A stretch of 64,000 nt of DNA from contig JAWKHH010000001.1 in NCBI GenBank assembly GCA_041394945.1, positions 806,001 to 870,000 of the forward strand, written 5' to 3'. The translations under genes and the position numbers were made by a program. The notes beneath the pieces were generated by a model. The model saw only the letters and a list, made by a program, of their open reading frames with translations. It had not been told where the DNA came from and did no database searches. Below, in pieces: positions 1 through 9,433 of this stretch. The stretch comes from Bryobacteraceae bacterium (GTDB taxonomy: Bacteria > Acidobacteriota > Terriglobia > Bryobacterales > Bryobacteraceae). The first letter of the stretch is position 1, and each line of letters opens with the position of its first letter.

Positions 1-1992
1 TTCCATGAGTTCCTGGGTCCGCATTTGAATGGGCTGCGAGAAGCTGTACGCGGCCCCTGGCGCCTCTTTGAGCAGCGCCACTTTCATCGCTGCGATCAAG
101 TCTTCCTTGGTGCGCGCCTTCGGCCATTGAGAGACGGGCTTCAAGTAAACGTAGACGTCGCTCTGGTCGATTGCCATAGGATCGGTTGCGACTTCAGGCC
201 GTCCCGTTCGGCTGACCACAGTTTCTACCTCGGGGAAGTGATGCAGTACGCTTTCGATGATCTCGTTGCCGTGTAGCGACTCCGCTACGGAGATGCCAGG
301 CACCCGGTACATCATTACTACGATTGATCCCTCGTCGAGGGTAGGAATGAATTCTGCCCCCAAGAATGGAGCAACCCCGAGAGAGGCGGCAAAGACTAGT
401 ACAGCGACACTTGCGGTCACGAGCGGGAAGCGGATCGCCGTTCGCAAGCCGGGCGCGTACAGGGAACTGAGCCGCTTCATGAGCCAGGTCTCCTTCTCAG
501 AAACCTTCCGGCGAAATGCATACCAACATGCCACCGGCATCAGCGTTAGAGCGATCACCAGCGAAGCAGCGAGGGCAAAAAGTACAGTCATCGCCATCGG
601 ACGGAACATCTTGCCTTCAACGCCACCCAGCGTGAGGATCGGGACATAAACGAGTACGATGATGAGCACTCCAAAGAAAATAGGGCGGGCCACTTCCTGT
701 CCAGCAGAGCGAATTATAGTGAGCACGTCCTCCCCGGCCTTGCGATGACCGAGCCGTCGAAGAATGTTCTCTACCATGACGACCGAGCCGTCCACGATTA
801 GCCCGAAGTCGATAGCGCCGAGACTCATAAGGTTCCCTGAGATTCCCGCGTACACCATTCCCATGAAGGCGACCAGCATCGAGAGCGGAATCGCAGCCGA
901 AACGATAAGCCCACCTTTGAAACTTCCGAGCAGGAGCAGGAGAACGGCCACGACGAGGAGACCGCCCTCAATCAGGTTGCGGCTGACCGTTCCGATGGTC
1001 CGCCGCACCAGATCGGTGCGGTCGTAGAGAGGCTCAATGCGTGCGCCTGGCGGCAGTGTTCGCTGGATATCTTGAAGCTTGGCTCGCACCCGTTCCGCGA
1101 CTACGCGCGAATTCTCTTGGATGAGCATCATGGCCACGCCGATCACCACCTCTCCTTTAGCGTCCTGGGTGGCGAATCCCTGACGAACCATGGGAGCGAA
1201 GCGTACCTCAGCGACGTTCCTCACCAGAATCGGTGTGCCGGAAGGCGAGACTCCGAGAACGATATCCTCGATATCCTTCAGGGTGCCGATAAGCGCTTCC
1301 CCGCGAATCAGTGACTGCTGCTCGGACCGTTCCAAATAAGCGCCACCTGCATTGGCATTGTTGCTCTCAAGGGCTTCGATCACCTTGCTGAGTGAAATCC
1401 GATACGCCATGAGCTTGTCCGCATCAACCTGAACCTCGTAGGTCTTTAGCTGCCCACCATGCGCGTTTACTTCGACGATGCCAGGCACCGTCCGGAGCTT
1501 TGGAGCGACATCCCAGTCGAGAATGCTCCTCAGGTCCATCAGTGACTGACCTTCTCCGGTGACCTTAAACTGGAAGATTTCCCCCAGTCCGGTGGCAATC
1601 GGGCCTATTTCCGGATTGGCCATGCCCGCCGGGATGGTCTCCTTCGCCTGCGGCAGCCGCTCCATCACGAGCTGGCGGCAAAAATAGGGGTTCATATCGT
1701 CTTTGAAGTAGACCGCAACGTAGGAGAGACCGTACTTCGAGACCGACTGGACCCGTTCCACTCCCGGAAGCCCGCTCATGGCAAACTCGACCGGGAAAGT
1801 GAGGAACTGCTCCACTTCCACTGGTGAGAGGCTGGGAGCCTTCGTAAGTACCAGGACTTGATTGGGGGTGATGTCCGGAACGGCGTCTATAGGCAACTTC
1901 TGCAATGAAAGGAGTCCGAACCCCGCAACGAGCAGCGTCACCAGCGGCACGAGAAACCGGTATTCGAGAGACAACGCGATCAGCTTCTGCAT
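1..1992 (-). CDS. Heavy-metal efflux RND transporter, CzcA/CusA-type (N-terminal part, cut by window edge)
   Basis: This is the inner-membrane pump of a tripartite RND exporter that drives metal ions out with the proton motive force. About 660 residues are present and the C-terminus lies beyond base 1. The protein starts MQKLIALSLEYRFLVPLV, a first membrane helix, followed by a periplasmic porter domain with the typical FLTFPVE and LPGV segments. A conserved heavy-metal RND stretch follows (DFGLIVDGSVVMVEN), whose Asp and Glu residues form the proton relay of this subfamily. The ATG at 1990-1992 is two bases downstream of the adaptor gene's stop, so the two are cotranscribed and probably translationally coupled. 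The substrate (Cu/Ag versus Co/Zn/Cd) cannot be told without the missing half and the Met-rich clefts. Confidence 0.93.
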   Translation of the reverse strand, partial: MQKLIALSLEYRFLVPLVTLLVAGFGLLSLQKLPIDAVPDITPNQVLVLTKAPSLSPVEVEQFLTFPVEFAMSGLPGVERVQSVSKYGLSYVAVYFKDDMNPYFCRQLVMERLPQAKETIPAGMANPEIGPIATGLGEIFQFKVTGEGQSLMDLRSILDWDVAPKLRTVPGIVEVNAHGGQLKTYEVQVDADKLMAYRISLSKVIEALESNNANAGGAYLERSEQQSLIRGEALIGTLKDIEDIVLGVSPSGTPILVRNVAEVRFAPMVRQGFATQDAKGEVVIGVAMMLIQENSRVVAERVRAKLQDIQRTLPPGARIEPLYDRTDLVRRTIGTVSRNLIEGGLLVVAVLLLLLGSFKGGLIVSAAIPLSMLVAFMGMVYAGISGNLMSLGAIDFGLIVDGSVVMVENILRRLGHRKAGEDVLTIIRSAGQEVARPIFFGVLIIVLVYVPILTLGGVEGKMFRPMAMTVLFALAASLVIALTLMPVACWYAFRRKVSEKETWLMKRLSSLYAPGLRTAIRFPLVTASVAVLVFAASLGVAPFLGAEFIPTLDEGSIVVMMYRVPGISVAESLHGNEIIESVLHHFPEVETVVSRTGRPEVATDPMAIDQSDVYVYLKPVSQWPKARTKEDLIAAMKVALLKEAPGAAYSFSQPIQMRTQELME

Positions 1993-1994
1993 CG

Positions 1995-3170
1995 CTATTC
2001 CTCCCCGAGTTCCTTGCCGGCAATGATCGACTTGAGATGGAAGGCACCCTGCACCACAATCGGCTCGGCCGGTTTCAGTCCTTCGAGAATCTCGGTTTGG
2101 TTCAGAACGGTGTTGCCGACCTTCACGGTGCGAGTCTCGAAAGTCGTCGGGGTCTTGCGAACAAAGACAACCGACTTGCCGTCAAGCTGTTGGAGCGCAC
2201 CCTGTGGAACAGACACTGCCTCCCGGCTGAAAGTGGTCGGGAGTTGCACCGAGGCGAACATGTCCAGCTTGAGCCGAATGGAGGGATTGGCAACGGCGCA
2301 TCGAACACGCGCAGTTCTCGTTTGCGGATCGAGAAAGTCAGCGATATAGGTGATCCGTCCGATGAAGCGCTCGCCAGGGTAAGTGTCTACTGTGATCGTG
2401 GCGGGCTGACCGACGCGAATGCGGCCGAGATCCTTTTCATACACCTCGGCCTGGACCCAGACCTGCGAAAGGTCGGCTATGGTGAACAACTCGTCGGCTG
2501 GCTCGACGACCTTCCCCGGAGCGGCGTTTACCTTGATAACCACACCTTCGAACGGCGCCGCGATGGTAGCCGTTAACCCGCCTTGCGCGTCTCCGGGCGA
2601 TACACCAAAGCGTCTGAGACGCGCCGAAATACCCGCTAGAACACTTTCCTGGGAACGGGTGTTCTGCTCGACACCCTGCTGCTCAGCGAGGCTCATCTCG
2701 TAGTCTTTCTTAGGGGCTGCGCCAATCTCGGAGAGGCTCTTGATTCTTTCTGTCTGTTTGGCCAGCGCGGCGAACTGCACGTTCAGACGGGCCAACTCGG
2801 CTCGCGCAGAAGCGTATTGGGAAGCCAGTTCGCCGGCTTCGATGTTGTCGTAGCGGGCCAATATCTGACCCTTCTGAACGCGGTCGCCCACCTTCACGGC
2901 GATACCTTCGAGACGACCTCTCGCAAGTGGCCGAACCTGGCTGAGACGGCTATCCACCGGCTGTACGGTGCCCGTTACTTGCAAGTACTCAGTTAGCTGA
3001 CTCAATTCGACTGGTGCGACCTGTAGTCCGACGTGCTTCTGAGCTTCGAGCTCCATCTGAACTAGCTTGGTTGGCCGAGGAGTCTCCTCGGACTTGGGTC
3101 CTCCTTCCTTTGACCGGGAGCACCCAGTCGAGATGATCGAGACAGCCATCAACAGGGTGAGATTCTTCAT
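1995..3170 (-). CDS. RND efflux periplasmic adaptor (membrane fusion protein), lipoprotein
   Basis: This 391-residue adaptor links the RND pump to the outer membrane channel. The N-terminus MKNLTLLMAVSIISTGC carries a lipobox (ISTGC), so it should be lipidated and held on the inner membrane with the rest in the periplasm. A barrel-sandwich (lipoyl-like) half follows with GRLEGIAVKVGDRVQKGQ near residue 90, then a helical hairpin (ARAELARLNVQFAALAKQ), the second lipoyl half (APFEGVVIKVNAAPGKVV) and a beta-barrel domain (AEVYEKDLGRIRVGQPATI). This is the usual HlyD/CzcB order. No His-rich or Met-rich metal-binding extension is seen. The stop of the channel gene overlaps its start by four bases. 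Confidence 0.93.
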   Translation of the reverse strand: MKNLTLLMAVSIISTGCSRSKEGGPKSEETPRPTKLVQMELEAQKHVGLQVAPVELSQLTEYLQVTGTVQPVDSRLSQVRPLARGRLEGIAVKVGDRVQKGQILARYDNIEAGELASQYASARAELARLNVQFAALAKQTERIKSLSEIGAAPKKDYEMSLAEQQGVEQNTRSQESVLAGISARLRRFGVSPGDAQGGLTATIAAPFEGVVIKVNAAPGKVVEPADELFTIADLSQVWVQAEVYEKDLGRIRVGQPATITVDTYPGERFIGRITYIADFLDPQTRTARVRCAVANPSIRLKLDMFASVQLPTTFSREAVSVPQGALQQLDGKSVVFVRKTPTTFETRTVKVGNTVLNQTEILEGLKPAEPIVVQGAFHLKSIIAGKELGEE

Positions 3171-4462
3171 GGTAGGTTCCCTCCAACGGCCCGGACCAAT
3201 TCCGCTAGGGCGCGCGCCTCTTCCGCGCTGGCGTCGATCGCGGAAAGCTGCGCATCAATCATTCGGCGCTGCTCATTCAGCACGTCGAGGATTCGAAGTT
3301 GGCCAAGGGTATAGGCCTGACGAATGACATTGAGATTCTTCTCGGATTGCTCGACGATGCCTTGGTTGTAGACTCCGAGAGCGTTGCGTGCGGCCACGTA
3401 CCGTTCCCAGGCGGCTTGCACCTCAATTGGGACCGCACTTTCCAGGTACTGCCGCCGAAGACGAGCACCGGTTTGGCGAGCGGCAGCCGCCTCAATGTTG
3501 CCGAGGTTTCGGTTTCGATTGAGCAGTGGAATGCTAACTCCTAGCGTCACGATGTCGTCCCGGTCGCGTAGTTGTGCCGGGGCTCCGGATGAAGAAAGGC
3601 CCAACTGGTCATCGAAGCGCGAATTCCGCCGGGCGTAGCGCGCGGAGAGAGTAACGTTTGGCTTTCCCTCGGCCTCCGCCAAGTCTAGGGAAGCCCTGCC
3701 TTCTTCCTCCAGCAAACGCGCGATCAGAAGATCGGGCCGGATCTTGAGAGCCTGGCGTTCCAACTCGGGGACGGCCATCGCGGACGTCGGCGCGGCGGGA
3801 AAGTTTCGTGGGCTGACAGCTTCCACGGCATCGAGAGCGGAAAGTCGCCTCAAATCCAACAAATCAGTCTTGAGGCGACCCGCGATTGAAGCCCGAAGGG
3901 CTTCAGCCCGGCTCGATTCCACAGCCAAAAGATCCCGTTCAAGAGGTGCCGCATCGCCTTGATCGACGCGAGCCTGGGTGAGCCGAATCGCATCCCGATT
4001 CACCTGAATCAATTGGTCGATCACTTCGAGTTTCCGCTGTTCAGCAACAGCATCGGCGAATCGGCTCTTGATCTCAAACATGATCTGGCGGACGCGCTCG
4101 GCCAGTTCAGCTTCCGCCAGTTGCACCTCCTTGTCGGCGACGCGAACTCTCTTCTCGCGCTTACCAGCGGTTTCCAGTGGGTAGAAGTACCCGGCCGAGT
4201 ACTCCTCCTCCCCTTTTGTAGCCAGCGGGCGTCCAGTCGAGGCGCTGAACTCAAGCGTGGGGACCGGCTTGGCTCCCGCTTGGCGCTGAAGTCCCTTTGC
4301 TTCGGCGATCCTTTGGCGTAACGCCAATAGATCACGACTGCGGTCGACCGCTCGCTGGATCAAATCATCAACAACCAAGAGCTGTTTGGTCTCGGGTCCT
4401 TGCGCCGATAAAAGCGCGCAAAGCCCACCGAGACACAAAGACACTCGGAGCACGAATCTCAT
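3167..4462 (-). CDS. RND efflux outer membrane factor, TolC/CzcC-like
   Basis: This 431-residue outer-membrane channel is the first gene of the three-part efflux operon. I chose the ATG at 4460-4462 because a strong AGGAGG lies 5 bases upstream and the resulting N-terminus MRFVLRVSLCLGGLCALLSAQ is a clean signal peptide; reading further upstream adds an implausible Arg/Ser-rich tail. The body has the two long heptad-rich helical repeats of the TolC family (for example the EVQLAEAELAERVRQIMFEI region and the later QAAWERYVAARNALGVYNQ region), each followed by a beta segment. It overlaps the adaptor gene by four bases. Confidence 0.92.
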   Translation of the reverse strand: MRFVLRVSLCLGGLCALLSAQGPETKQLLVVDDLIQRAVDRSRDLLALRQRIAEAKGLQRQAGAKPVPTLEFSASTGRPLATKGEEEYSAGYFYPLETAGKREKRVRVADKEVQLAEAELAERVRQIMFEIKSRFADAVAEQRKLEVIDQLIQVNRDAIRLTQARVDQGDAAPLERDLLAVESSRAEALRASIAGRLKTDLLDLRRLSALDAVEAVSPRNFPAAPTSAMAVPELERQALKIRPDLLIARLLEEEGRASLDLAEAEGKPNVTLSARYARRNSRFDDQLGLSSSGAPAQLRDRDDIVTLGVSIPLLNRNRNLGNIEAAAARQTGARLRRQYLESAVPIEVQAAWERYVAARNALGVYNQGIVEQSEKNLNVIRQAYTLGQLRILDVLNEQRRMIDAQLSAIDASAEEARALAELVRAVGGNLP

Positions 4463-4502
4463 CTCAACCTCCTGTTTGAATGAACGAACGATTGAAAGGA
4501 GG

Positions 4503-4796
4503 TTAGGATCGAGGCGGGTGGTAGAAGTAGAAGGGTTGGGCCAGCGGGACACCTGTATCCAGCTCGACCCAAACAGAAACCGGCGTTTCCTGGAGGTCCA
4601 GTTGAATGGGCTGCACAACTACGATGTGTGCGCAACAGCAGATGCAGCAATCGTCGCTTTGCGTCTGTTGGCTCCCTGGAACCCTGTCAGACTCGCACCC
4701 ATTCGGGAAGAGGATCTCGCAGGCAAAGACTTCGCCGGCCGTCAGCAAAAGCAAAACGAGCGCTACGACTCGAAAGATTGTGCGTGGAGCGGGCAT
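4503..4796 (-). CDS. Small exported Cys-rich protein in front of the metal efflux operon
   Basis: This 97-residue protein has a strong signal peptide or single membrane helix (RTIFRVVALVLLLLTAGEVFAC) and a compact cysteine cluster (DDCCICCCAHI) near residue 50. It ends in an aromatic tail (PFYFYHPPRS). It sits 40 bases before the outer membrane factor in the same direction, so it is probably the first gene of the operon. Cysteine and histidine clustering plus the location suggest metal binding or sensing in the periplasm, but I recognise no family and this role is inference. The length and composition fit a real gene better than a chance frame. Confidence 0.6.
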   Translation of the reverse strand: MPAPRTIFRVVALVLLLLTAGEVFACEILFPNGCESDRVPGSQQTQSDDCCICCCAHIVVVQPIQLDLQETPVSVWVELDTGVPLAQPFYFYHPPRS

Positions 4797-5047
4797 TGCC
4801 TCAATTCCTAGGATGCCATAACGATATCAGCTTCGTCTGGAAGGCGATAGTGCAGCGAGCCACTGGAACGAGGAGGTGGTCAGTGTCGTCGGGCGGCTTC
4901 TGGTCTTTGTCGAGAAGCGCTCTGCTACCCGCCATCGCTTGTCGACGGTAGCCACGTGCGTCTGCGGTGAGGTCAGTTGGGAGAATTGCTTTCGCCACCC
5001 TCGGACATGGCGGAGCGGATGCTCGCGAAATCAGTTACGATTTCTTC

Positions 5048-7702
5048 ATGGGCCTGGCAGCCGTTACAGCCATGCCGATCGCCGTGGCGGCGGCGCTGAT
5101 CTGCGCGCCCCTAGCCGCCCAAACTCGCCCAAGTGACGCCAATCCAAAGCGCCTGATAGAGAAGGCCGACCGGTTTGCCTGGCTCTACAACTGGTACATG
5201 GCGGGCCCCCTCTACACCGGGGCCGAGAAGCTCTTCGAGCAAGCGGGCGATCGCCGGAACACCCTCTATGCGAAGATCGGGCGCCTCCGGTCGGAGTGGG
5301 AGTCAATGTCGTTTCGCGAGGTTTCTGAATACCTGGCGACCGAACTCGAATCACCGCTCGCGCAGAATGATGGGGAACTCCGACTCTGGATTCTCGACGC
5401 CAAGGGTGCACTCGACCTTGAGGTCAATGTCGCCACCGCCCGGCAGGTCTACGAAGAAGCCCGGGACCTCGCCCGGAAACTTGGTGATAAAGCTCGGGAG
5501 GCAAGAGCCTCCGGTGAGTTGGGCATCATCGCGTTCTTGCAGGGGGAGACGGGCAAATCGCTCGAATTGCTATCCGGCGCGCTGAAGACTTCAATCGAAC
5601 TGAAAGACGTCGGCGCCCACATTCGATATCTGACCCTGATGGGCAATGGCCTTACACTGTTCGGCCGCCCGGAAGATGGCATCCGCTATTACGATCGCGC
5701 TCTCCAGTTGGTGCGCTCCACACCAGAGCTGGACACTTCCACAATGGCCGTGGCGGGCAAGGCGCGGGCACTCGTCGCGCTCAAGAAGAAAGCGGAGGCG
5801 GAAAAGCTCTTTCAGGAGACGCTTGATCTTGCTCAACGCAGGAACCGTCGCGGGCTGGCTGCTTCGATACTGACCGAGCTAGGAAAATTGGCGAACGACG
5901 GAGGTGAGCACGACCGCGCAGTCAGGTTCTATGAGGAAGCGGCCTCCCTGGCCGGCGCCGGGGAACTGCACCGGCTCGCTGCGACGGCGATGTTCGGTCT
6001 TGCTCGACTGTACCGCGACCTCGGCGACCTTGAGAAAGCCGAGGACAGCGCGGCGAAGGGCGTCGAGGCCAGCCAAAGGGTAGGGGAGACTTTCGAACTA
6101 CCCGAGCGGCTGGGCTTTCTGGCGAGACTTCGGGCAGACCGGGGCAAGCTCGAAGACGCCGACCGTCTTTACGAGCAAGCCGAGGATGTCGTCGAAGGTC
6201 TGATGGTAAGCGTTGTCAGCCCAAGCAGCAGAACATCGCTGATCGGAGCCATGAGCCAGATCTACGTTGATCATTTCGCCCTGACTGTGGATCGGCTCAA
6301 GAACCCGGCGAGAGCATTACAGGTGCTCGAGAGGGCTCGGGGCCGAACGGCAGCGGACGTCCTCCGAGCCAGGGATCCCCTCCCAAGCACAAATACCCGC
6401 ACTCGAACGCACGAGCGCGAAATCGCACGGCTTCAGATTCAACTGATGCGTTCTTCGACCCGAGAGGAGCGGAGGCAGGTCCTCGAAAGACTCTTCGACG
6501 CGGAGCAGGAACTGTACGCAGCAAAGTTTTCCCGTAGCCGACGGCTGATGGAAAGAGGCCAGCCGGTGCAACTCGCTAGCCTACAGGAAAGCCTGCGCCC
6601 GGATGAGGTGGTGTTGGAGTATGCGCTCGGCGAACCGAGATCGTACGGCCTAGTCATTGATGACACCGAGATCCGCGTCATTCCACTACCGGACCGTGGC
6701 CGCATTGAAGCGCTCGTAGACAAGTACCTCGTGGAAGTCCGATCAAGAAAGGCCGCGACGGAATTGGCCAAGGAACTACACTCAATGCTTCTCGGATCGA
6801 TTCCGAAGCTTCTGCGAAAGCCCCGTTTGATCGTGGTGCCGGACGGTAAGCTCCACCTGGTTCCATTCGATGCCTTGATCAACGAAAAGGGCGAATACGT
6901 TCTCGCGAGCCATATCGTCACCAACGCTCCGTCGGCTACAGTTTTTCACTTGCTGAGGTCTCAACCCGCAGGCGGAGTTACGAGTGTGCCGCTCTTGGCT
7001 GTCGGAGACGTGCCCTACCAGGACAAGGGGAACTTGGTCGCGAACAACAGCGGTGGCACCAAGCCGACGTCGCGAGCACCGACTCGAGGGCTTTATGACT
7101 TGAGTGGAGAGCCGCTTCCGCCGTTGCCCGGAACTGCCGAAGAGGTGCTGTCGGTTGCGGGTATCGCGGGCGCTCGCAGCGTCGTCCTGATGGGGCCGAA
7201 GGCAACTGAGGCGACATTTCGATCGCAGCCGCTGGAAAAGGTTCGGATCCTGCACATGGCAGTTCATGGGATCTCCAGCAGCGTGTCACCTGAACGTGCG
7301 GCGCTGGTGCTGGCCCGAGGTGCAGGCGATGACGACGGACTATTGCAGGCCCGTGAAATCTCCGAGATGAATCTCGCCGCTGAGCTTGTGACGCTTTCGG
7401 CCTGTGACACCGGCGCCGGCAGGCTCGTGGGGCAGGAAGGTATCGTCAACCTCGTTCGGGCGTTTCTGTTCGCCGGTGCACGAAGCGTGGTTGCCAGCCT
7501 CTGGGCCGCTGACGACGTGTTCACGATTTCCCTGATGAGGCGATTCTATGGCAACCTTGCGAAAGGTGCGGATCGAGGTGCCGCGCTGCAGAAAGCCAAG
7601 CTTGAGCTTATCGAGCAGTTTGGCGATCAAGCATTGCCGTTCTTCTGGGCTGGCTTCACGATGGTGGGAGATGGATCGCGACCGATCCGGTTTTCGGAGT
7701 AA
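5048..7702 (+). CDS. CHAT-domain caspase-like protease with N-terminal TPR array, exported
   Basis: This protein of about 884 residues has tetratricopeptide repeats followed by a C-terminal CHAT (caspase HetF associated with TPRs) peptidase domain. The ATG at 5048 gives MGLAAVTAMPIAVAAALICAPLAAQ, a good signal peptide, so it was preferred over an upstream in-frame start. TPR units run from about residue 35 to 430 (examples: AEKLFQETLDLAQRRNRRGL, AEDSAAKGVEASQRVGETF). A helical linker leads to the CHAT domain, with the probable catalytic dyad in ILHMAVHG (His about 740) and LVTLSACDTGAG (Cys about 786). Both residues are present, so it should be active. The S41 peptidase gene starts five bases downstream, and an ECF sigma/anti-sigma pair lies about 4 kb away. 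Its substrate is unknown. Confidence 0.9.
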   Translation: MGLAAVTAMPIAVAAALICAPLAAQTRPSDANPKRLIEKADRFAWLYNWYMAGPLYTGAEKLFEQAGDRRNTLYAKIGRLRSEWESMSFREVSEYLATELESPLAQNDGELRLWILDAKGALDLEVNVATARQVYEEARDLARKLGDKAREARASGELGIIAFLQGETGKSLELLSGALKTSIELKDVGAHIRYLTLMGNGLTLFGRPEDGIRYYDRALQLVRSTPELDTSTMAVAGKARALVALKKKAEAEKLFQETLDLAQRRNRRGLAASILTELGKLANDGGEHDRAVRFYEEAASLAGAGELHRLAATAMFGLARLYRDLGDLEKAEDSAAKGVEASQRVGETFELPERLGFLARLRADRGKLEDADRLYEQAEDVVEGLMVSVVSPSSRTSLIGAMSQIYVDHFALTVDRLKNPARALQVLERARGRTAADVLRARDPLPSTNTRTRTHEREIARLQIQLMRSSTREERRQVLERLFDAEQELYAAKFSRSRRLMERGQPVQLASLQESLRPDEVVLEYALGEPRSYGLVIDDTEIRVIPLPDRGRIEALVDKYLVEVRSRKAATELAKELHSMLLGSIPKLLRKPRLIVVPDGKLHLVPFDALINEKGEYVLASHIVTNAPSATVFHLLRSQPAGGVTSVPLLAVGDVPYQDKGNLVANNSGGTKPTSRAPTRGLYDLSGEPLPPLPGTAEEVLSVAGIAGARSVVLMGPKATEATFRSQPLEKVRILHMAVHGISSSVSPERAALVLARGAGDDDGLLQAREISEMNLAAELVTLSACDTGAGRLVGQEGIVNLVRAFLFAGARSVVASLWAADDVFTISLMRRFYGNLAKGADRGAALQKAKLELIEQFGDQALPFFWAGFTMVGDGSRPIRFSE

Positions 7703-7707
7703 GCGAG

Positions 7708-8937
7708 ATGGAAGTTGACCGGAGACAGAAAGAGAAGCTCCTGTACAAGGTCTCCAGCCTTGTGCAGGCGAAGTATTTCAATCCGGAGTTCGATGCCGGG
7801 AAGTGGCGAGAGCTGGTCGAGACCAGAGCGCCCAAGATTCTGGATGGCGGAAGCGCGGAAGAGTTCGAGCACCAAATGCATGATCTGGTCTCGCAGCTCG
7901 GCTCAAGCCACACAGCCTTCTATCATAAGAATTGGCGTCCCTTGCCCCCGCGACAATCGATCTGCGCGACTCTTCAGCAGTGTGAGGCACAAGATGGACT
8001 TCGTTGGATGCTCCAGGATGTTCAAGAGGGCGGGCCAGGGTACCTCGCTGGCCTTCGTCAGGGCGACTTGTTGTTAGGCATTGGCGAGGAGGAAACGCGG
8101 CCTCCTGGCCGCATCTTGCTGAAGCCTGGCACGAGCGCGAAATTACTGGTTCGCAAGCCCGACGGTAGCCAGGTATCCGTTGATCTGGACATCCCAGTGC
8201 TGAAGTCCAAGCGACCTTTCAGTACACCGCAGGCAGTAATCGCATCCAAGATCGAACCCGGTATCGGTTATCTGAAGATCAACATGTTCCCCGGCCTTGT
8301 GGGAATTGATGTAGCACGCGACATTGACCGCGCGGTCGAGTCCTTTCGAGAGTGTGACCGGTTGATCGTCGACTTGCGCGGCAATTCCGGGGGCGGCATC
8401 GGAGGCCTGCGACTGATGAGCTACCTGACGCCGGCCAAGATTCCCATCGGTTACAGCCTGAGCCGGGCTCGCGCGCAGAAGGGCTACAAGAAAGAAGAAC
8501 TGACGCGGTTTGAGCACATTCCTTCACGGAAGATCGCGCTCATTTGGTTGATTCTTCGATACGGGTTCGTAGATCATTCGGTGGCTCTATTCACCGAGGG
8601 ATTGGGGCCACAGAAGTTCCATGGAAGAGTTGCCCTGCTAGTCAATGAACACAGTGCGAGCGCCAGCGAGATGGTCGCCGCCTTCGCCGCTGAGAACGGC
8701 CTCGCAAAGATCATTGGGACGACAACTCCGGGCCGACTCGTAGGTAGCAAGCCTTTCAAGCTGTCCCAGGGGTACTTCCTGATTCTCCCCGTCGGCGCAT
8801 ACCTCACTTGGCAGGGCAGCCGCCTAGAGGGTCAAGGAGTCAAACCTGACCTCGAAGTGCCGCTCTCGTATGAGAGCATCTCAAACGGGCGGGACAATCA
8901 ACTCGAGGCCGCGATCCAAATCGTCAGAGGTCGCTAG
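7708..8937 (+). CDS. S41 family (C-terminal processing/tail-specific) peptidase
   Basis: This is a 409-residue serine peptidase of the CtpA/Tsp clan. The order is a short helical N-terminal domain, a PDZ-like segment (GPGYLAGLRQGDLLLGIG, about residues 108-125), then the S41 core with LIVDLRGNSGGGIGG and the nucleophile-bearing VNEHSASASEMVAAF, followed by the GTTTPGRLVG loop. It lacks an obvious signal peptide (MEVDRRQKEKLL), which is unusual since most family members are exported; a later start or cytoplasmic action are both possible. It follows the CHAT-TPR gene with five bases between stop and start, so the two proteases are almost certainly one operon. Confidence 0.9.
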   Translation: MEVDRRQKEKLLYKVSSLVQAKYFNPEFDAGKWRELVETRAPKILDGGSAEEFEHQMHDLVSQLGSSHTAFYHKNWRPLPPRQSICATLQQCEAQDGLRWMLQDVQEGGPGYLAGLRQGDLLLGIGEEETRPPGRILLKPGTSAKLLVRKPDGSQVSVDLDIPVLKSKRPFSTPQAVIASKIEPGIGYLKINMFPGLVGIDVARDIDRAVESFRECDRLIVDLRGNSGGGIGGLRLMSYLTPAKIPIGYSLSRARAQKGYKKEELTRFEHIPSRKIALIWLILRYGFVDHSVALFTEGLGPQKFHGRVALLVNEHSASASEMVAAFAAENGLAKIIGTTTPGRLVGSKPFKLSQGYFLILPVGAYLTWQGSRLEGQGVKPDLEVPLSYESISNGRDNQLEAAIQIVRGR

Positions 8938-9433
8938 AAGCTCGCCGATGCTGCGATGGATGCCTTGGCCCGGGATCGACGCGTAGAGTAGCGATCTCAC
9001 AAGCGCCAGGGCGTGCTCAACCAATCCTGCGAGATTTCATGTGGATCCATCACGCCTTCTCTGGTTCGCGCGCGGTCAACGCGCGATCAAGGGGACGGGC
9101 GGATTCCTCTACGCTTTGGCGACCAAGGAGGATCTATCGCCCGGAACGCCGGATTCGGACCACCGGCCGAGCCAAAGTCCGAGTCGGGCGACTTCTCGTC
9201 AAAGTGGAACCTCCGAGCATGGCGCAGCAAAAGATAAACGTTTCGTGTGGCCGTATGGACAGGAGATCCAGATTTCGGAATTGCCTTACCCGAAACATCG
9301 AATTCCGTTTATTGGGACTCGCGACCGCGAAGATGTTGCCAGTCGGGTACGTGCATCGAACGCTACACTCGCTCCGGCTGAAGCCGCTTGGATTCGTCTG
9401 TACGGGGCCGACCCGCTCGGACTCTCTTGCCCG
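8938..9433. other. Intergenic region without a convincing gene
   Basis: About 500 bases lie between the S41 peptidase and the convergent outer-membrane barrel gene. Frames are open on both strands, but the translations are rich in Arg, Ser and Pro and have no ribosome binding site or family features. I see no T-run hairpin that would make a clear terminator. Confidence 0.5.
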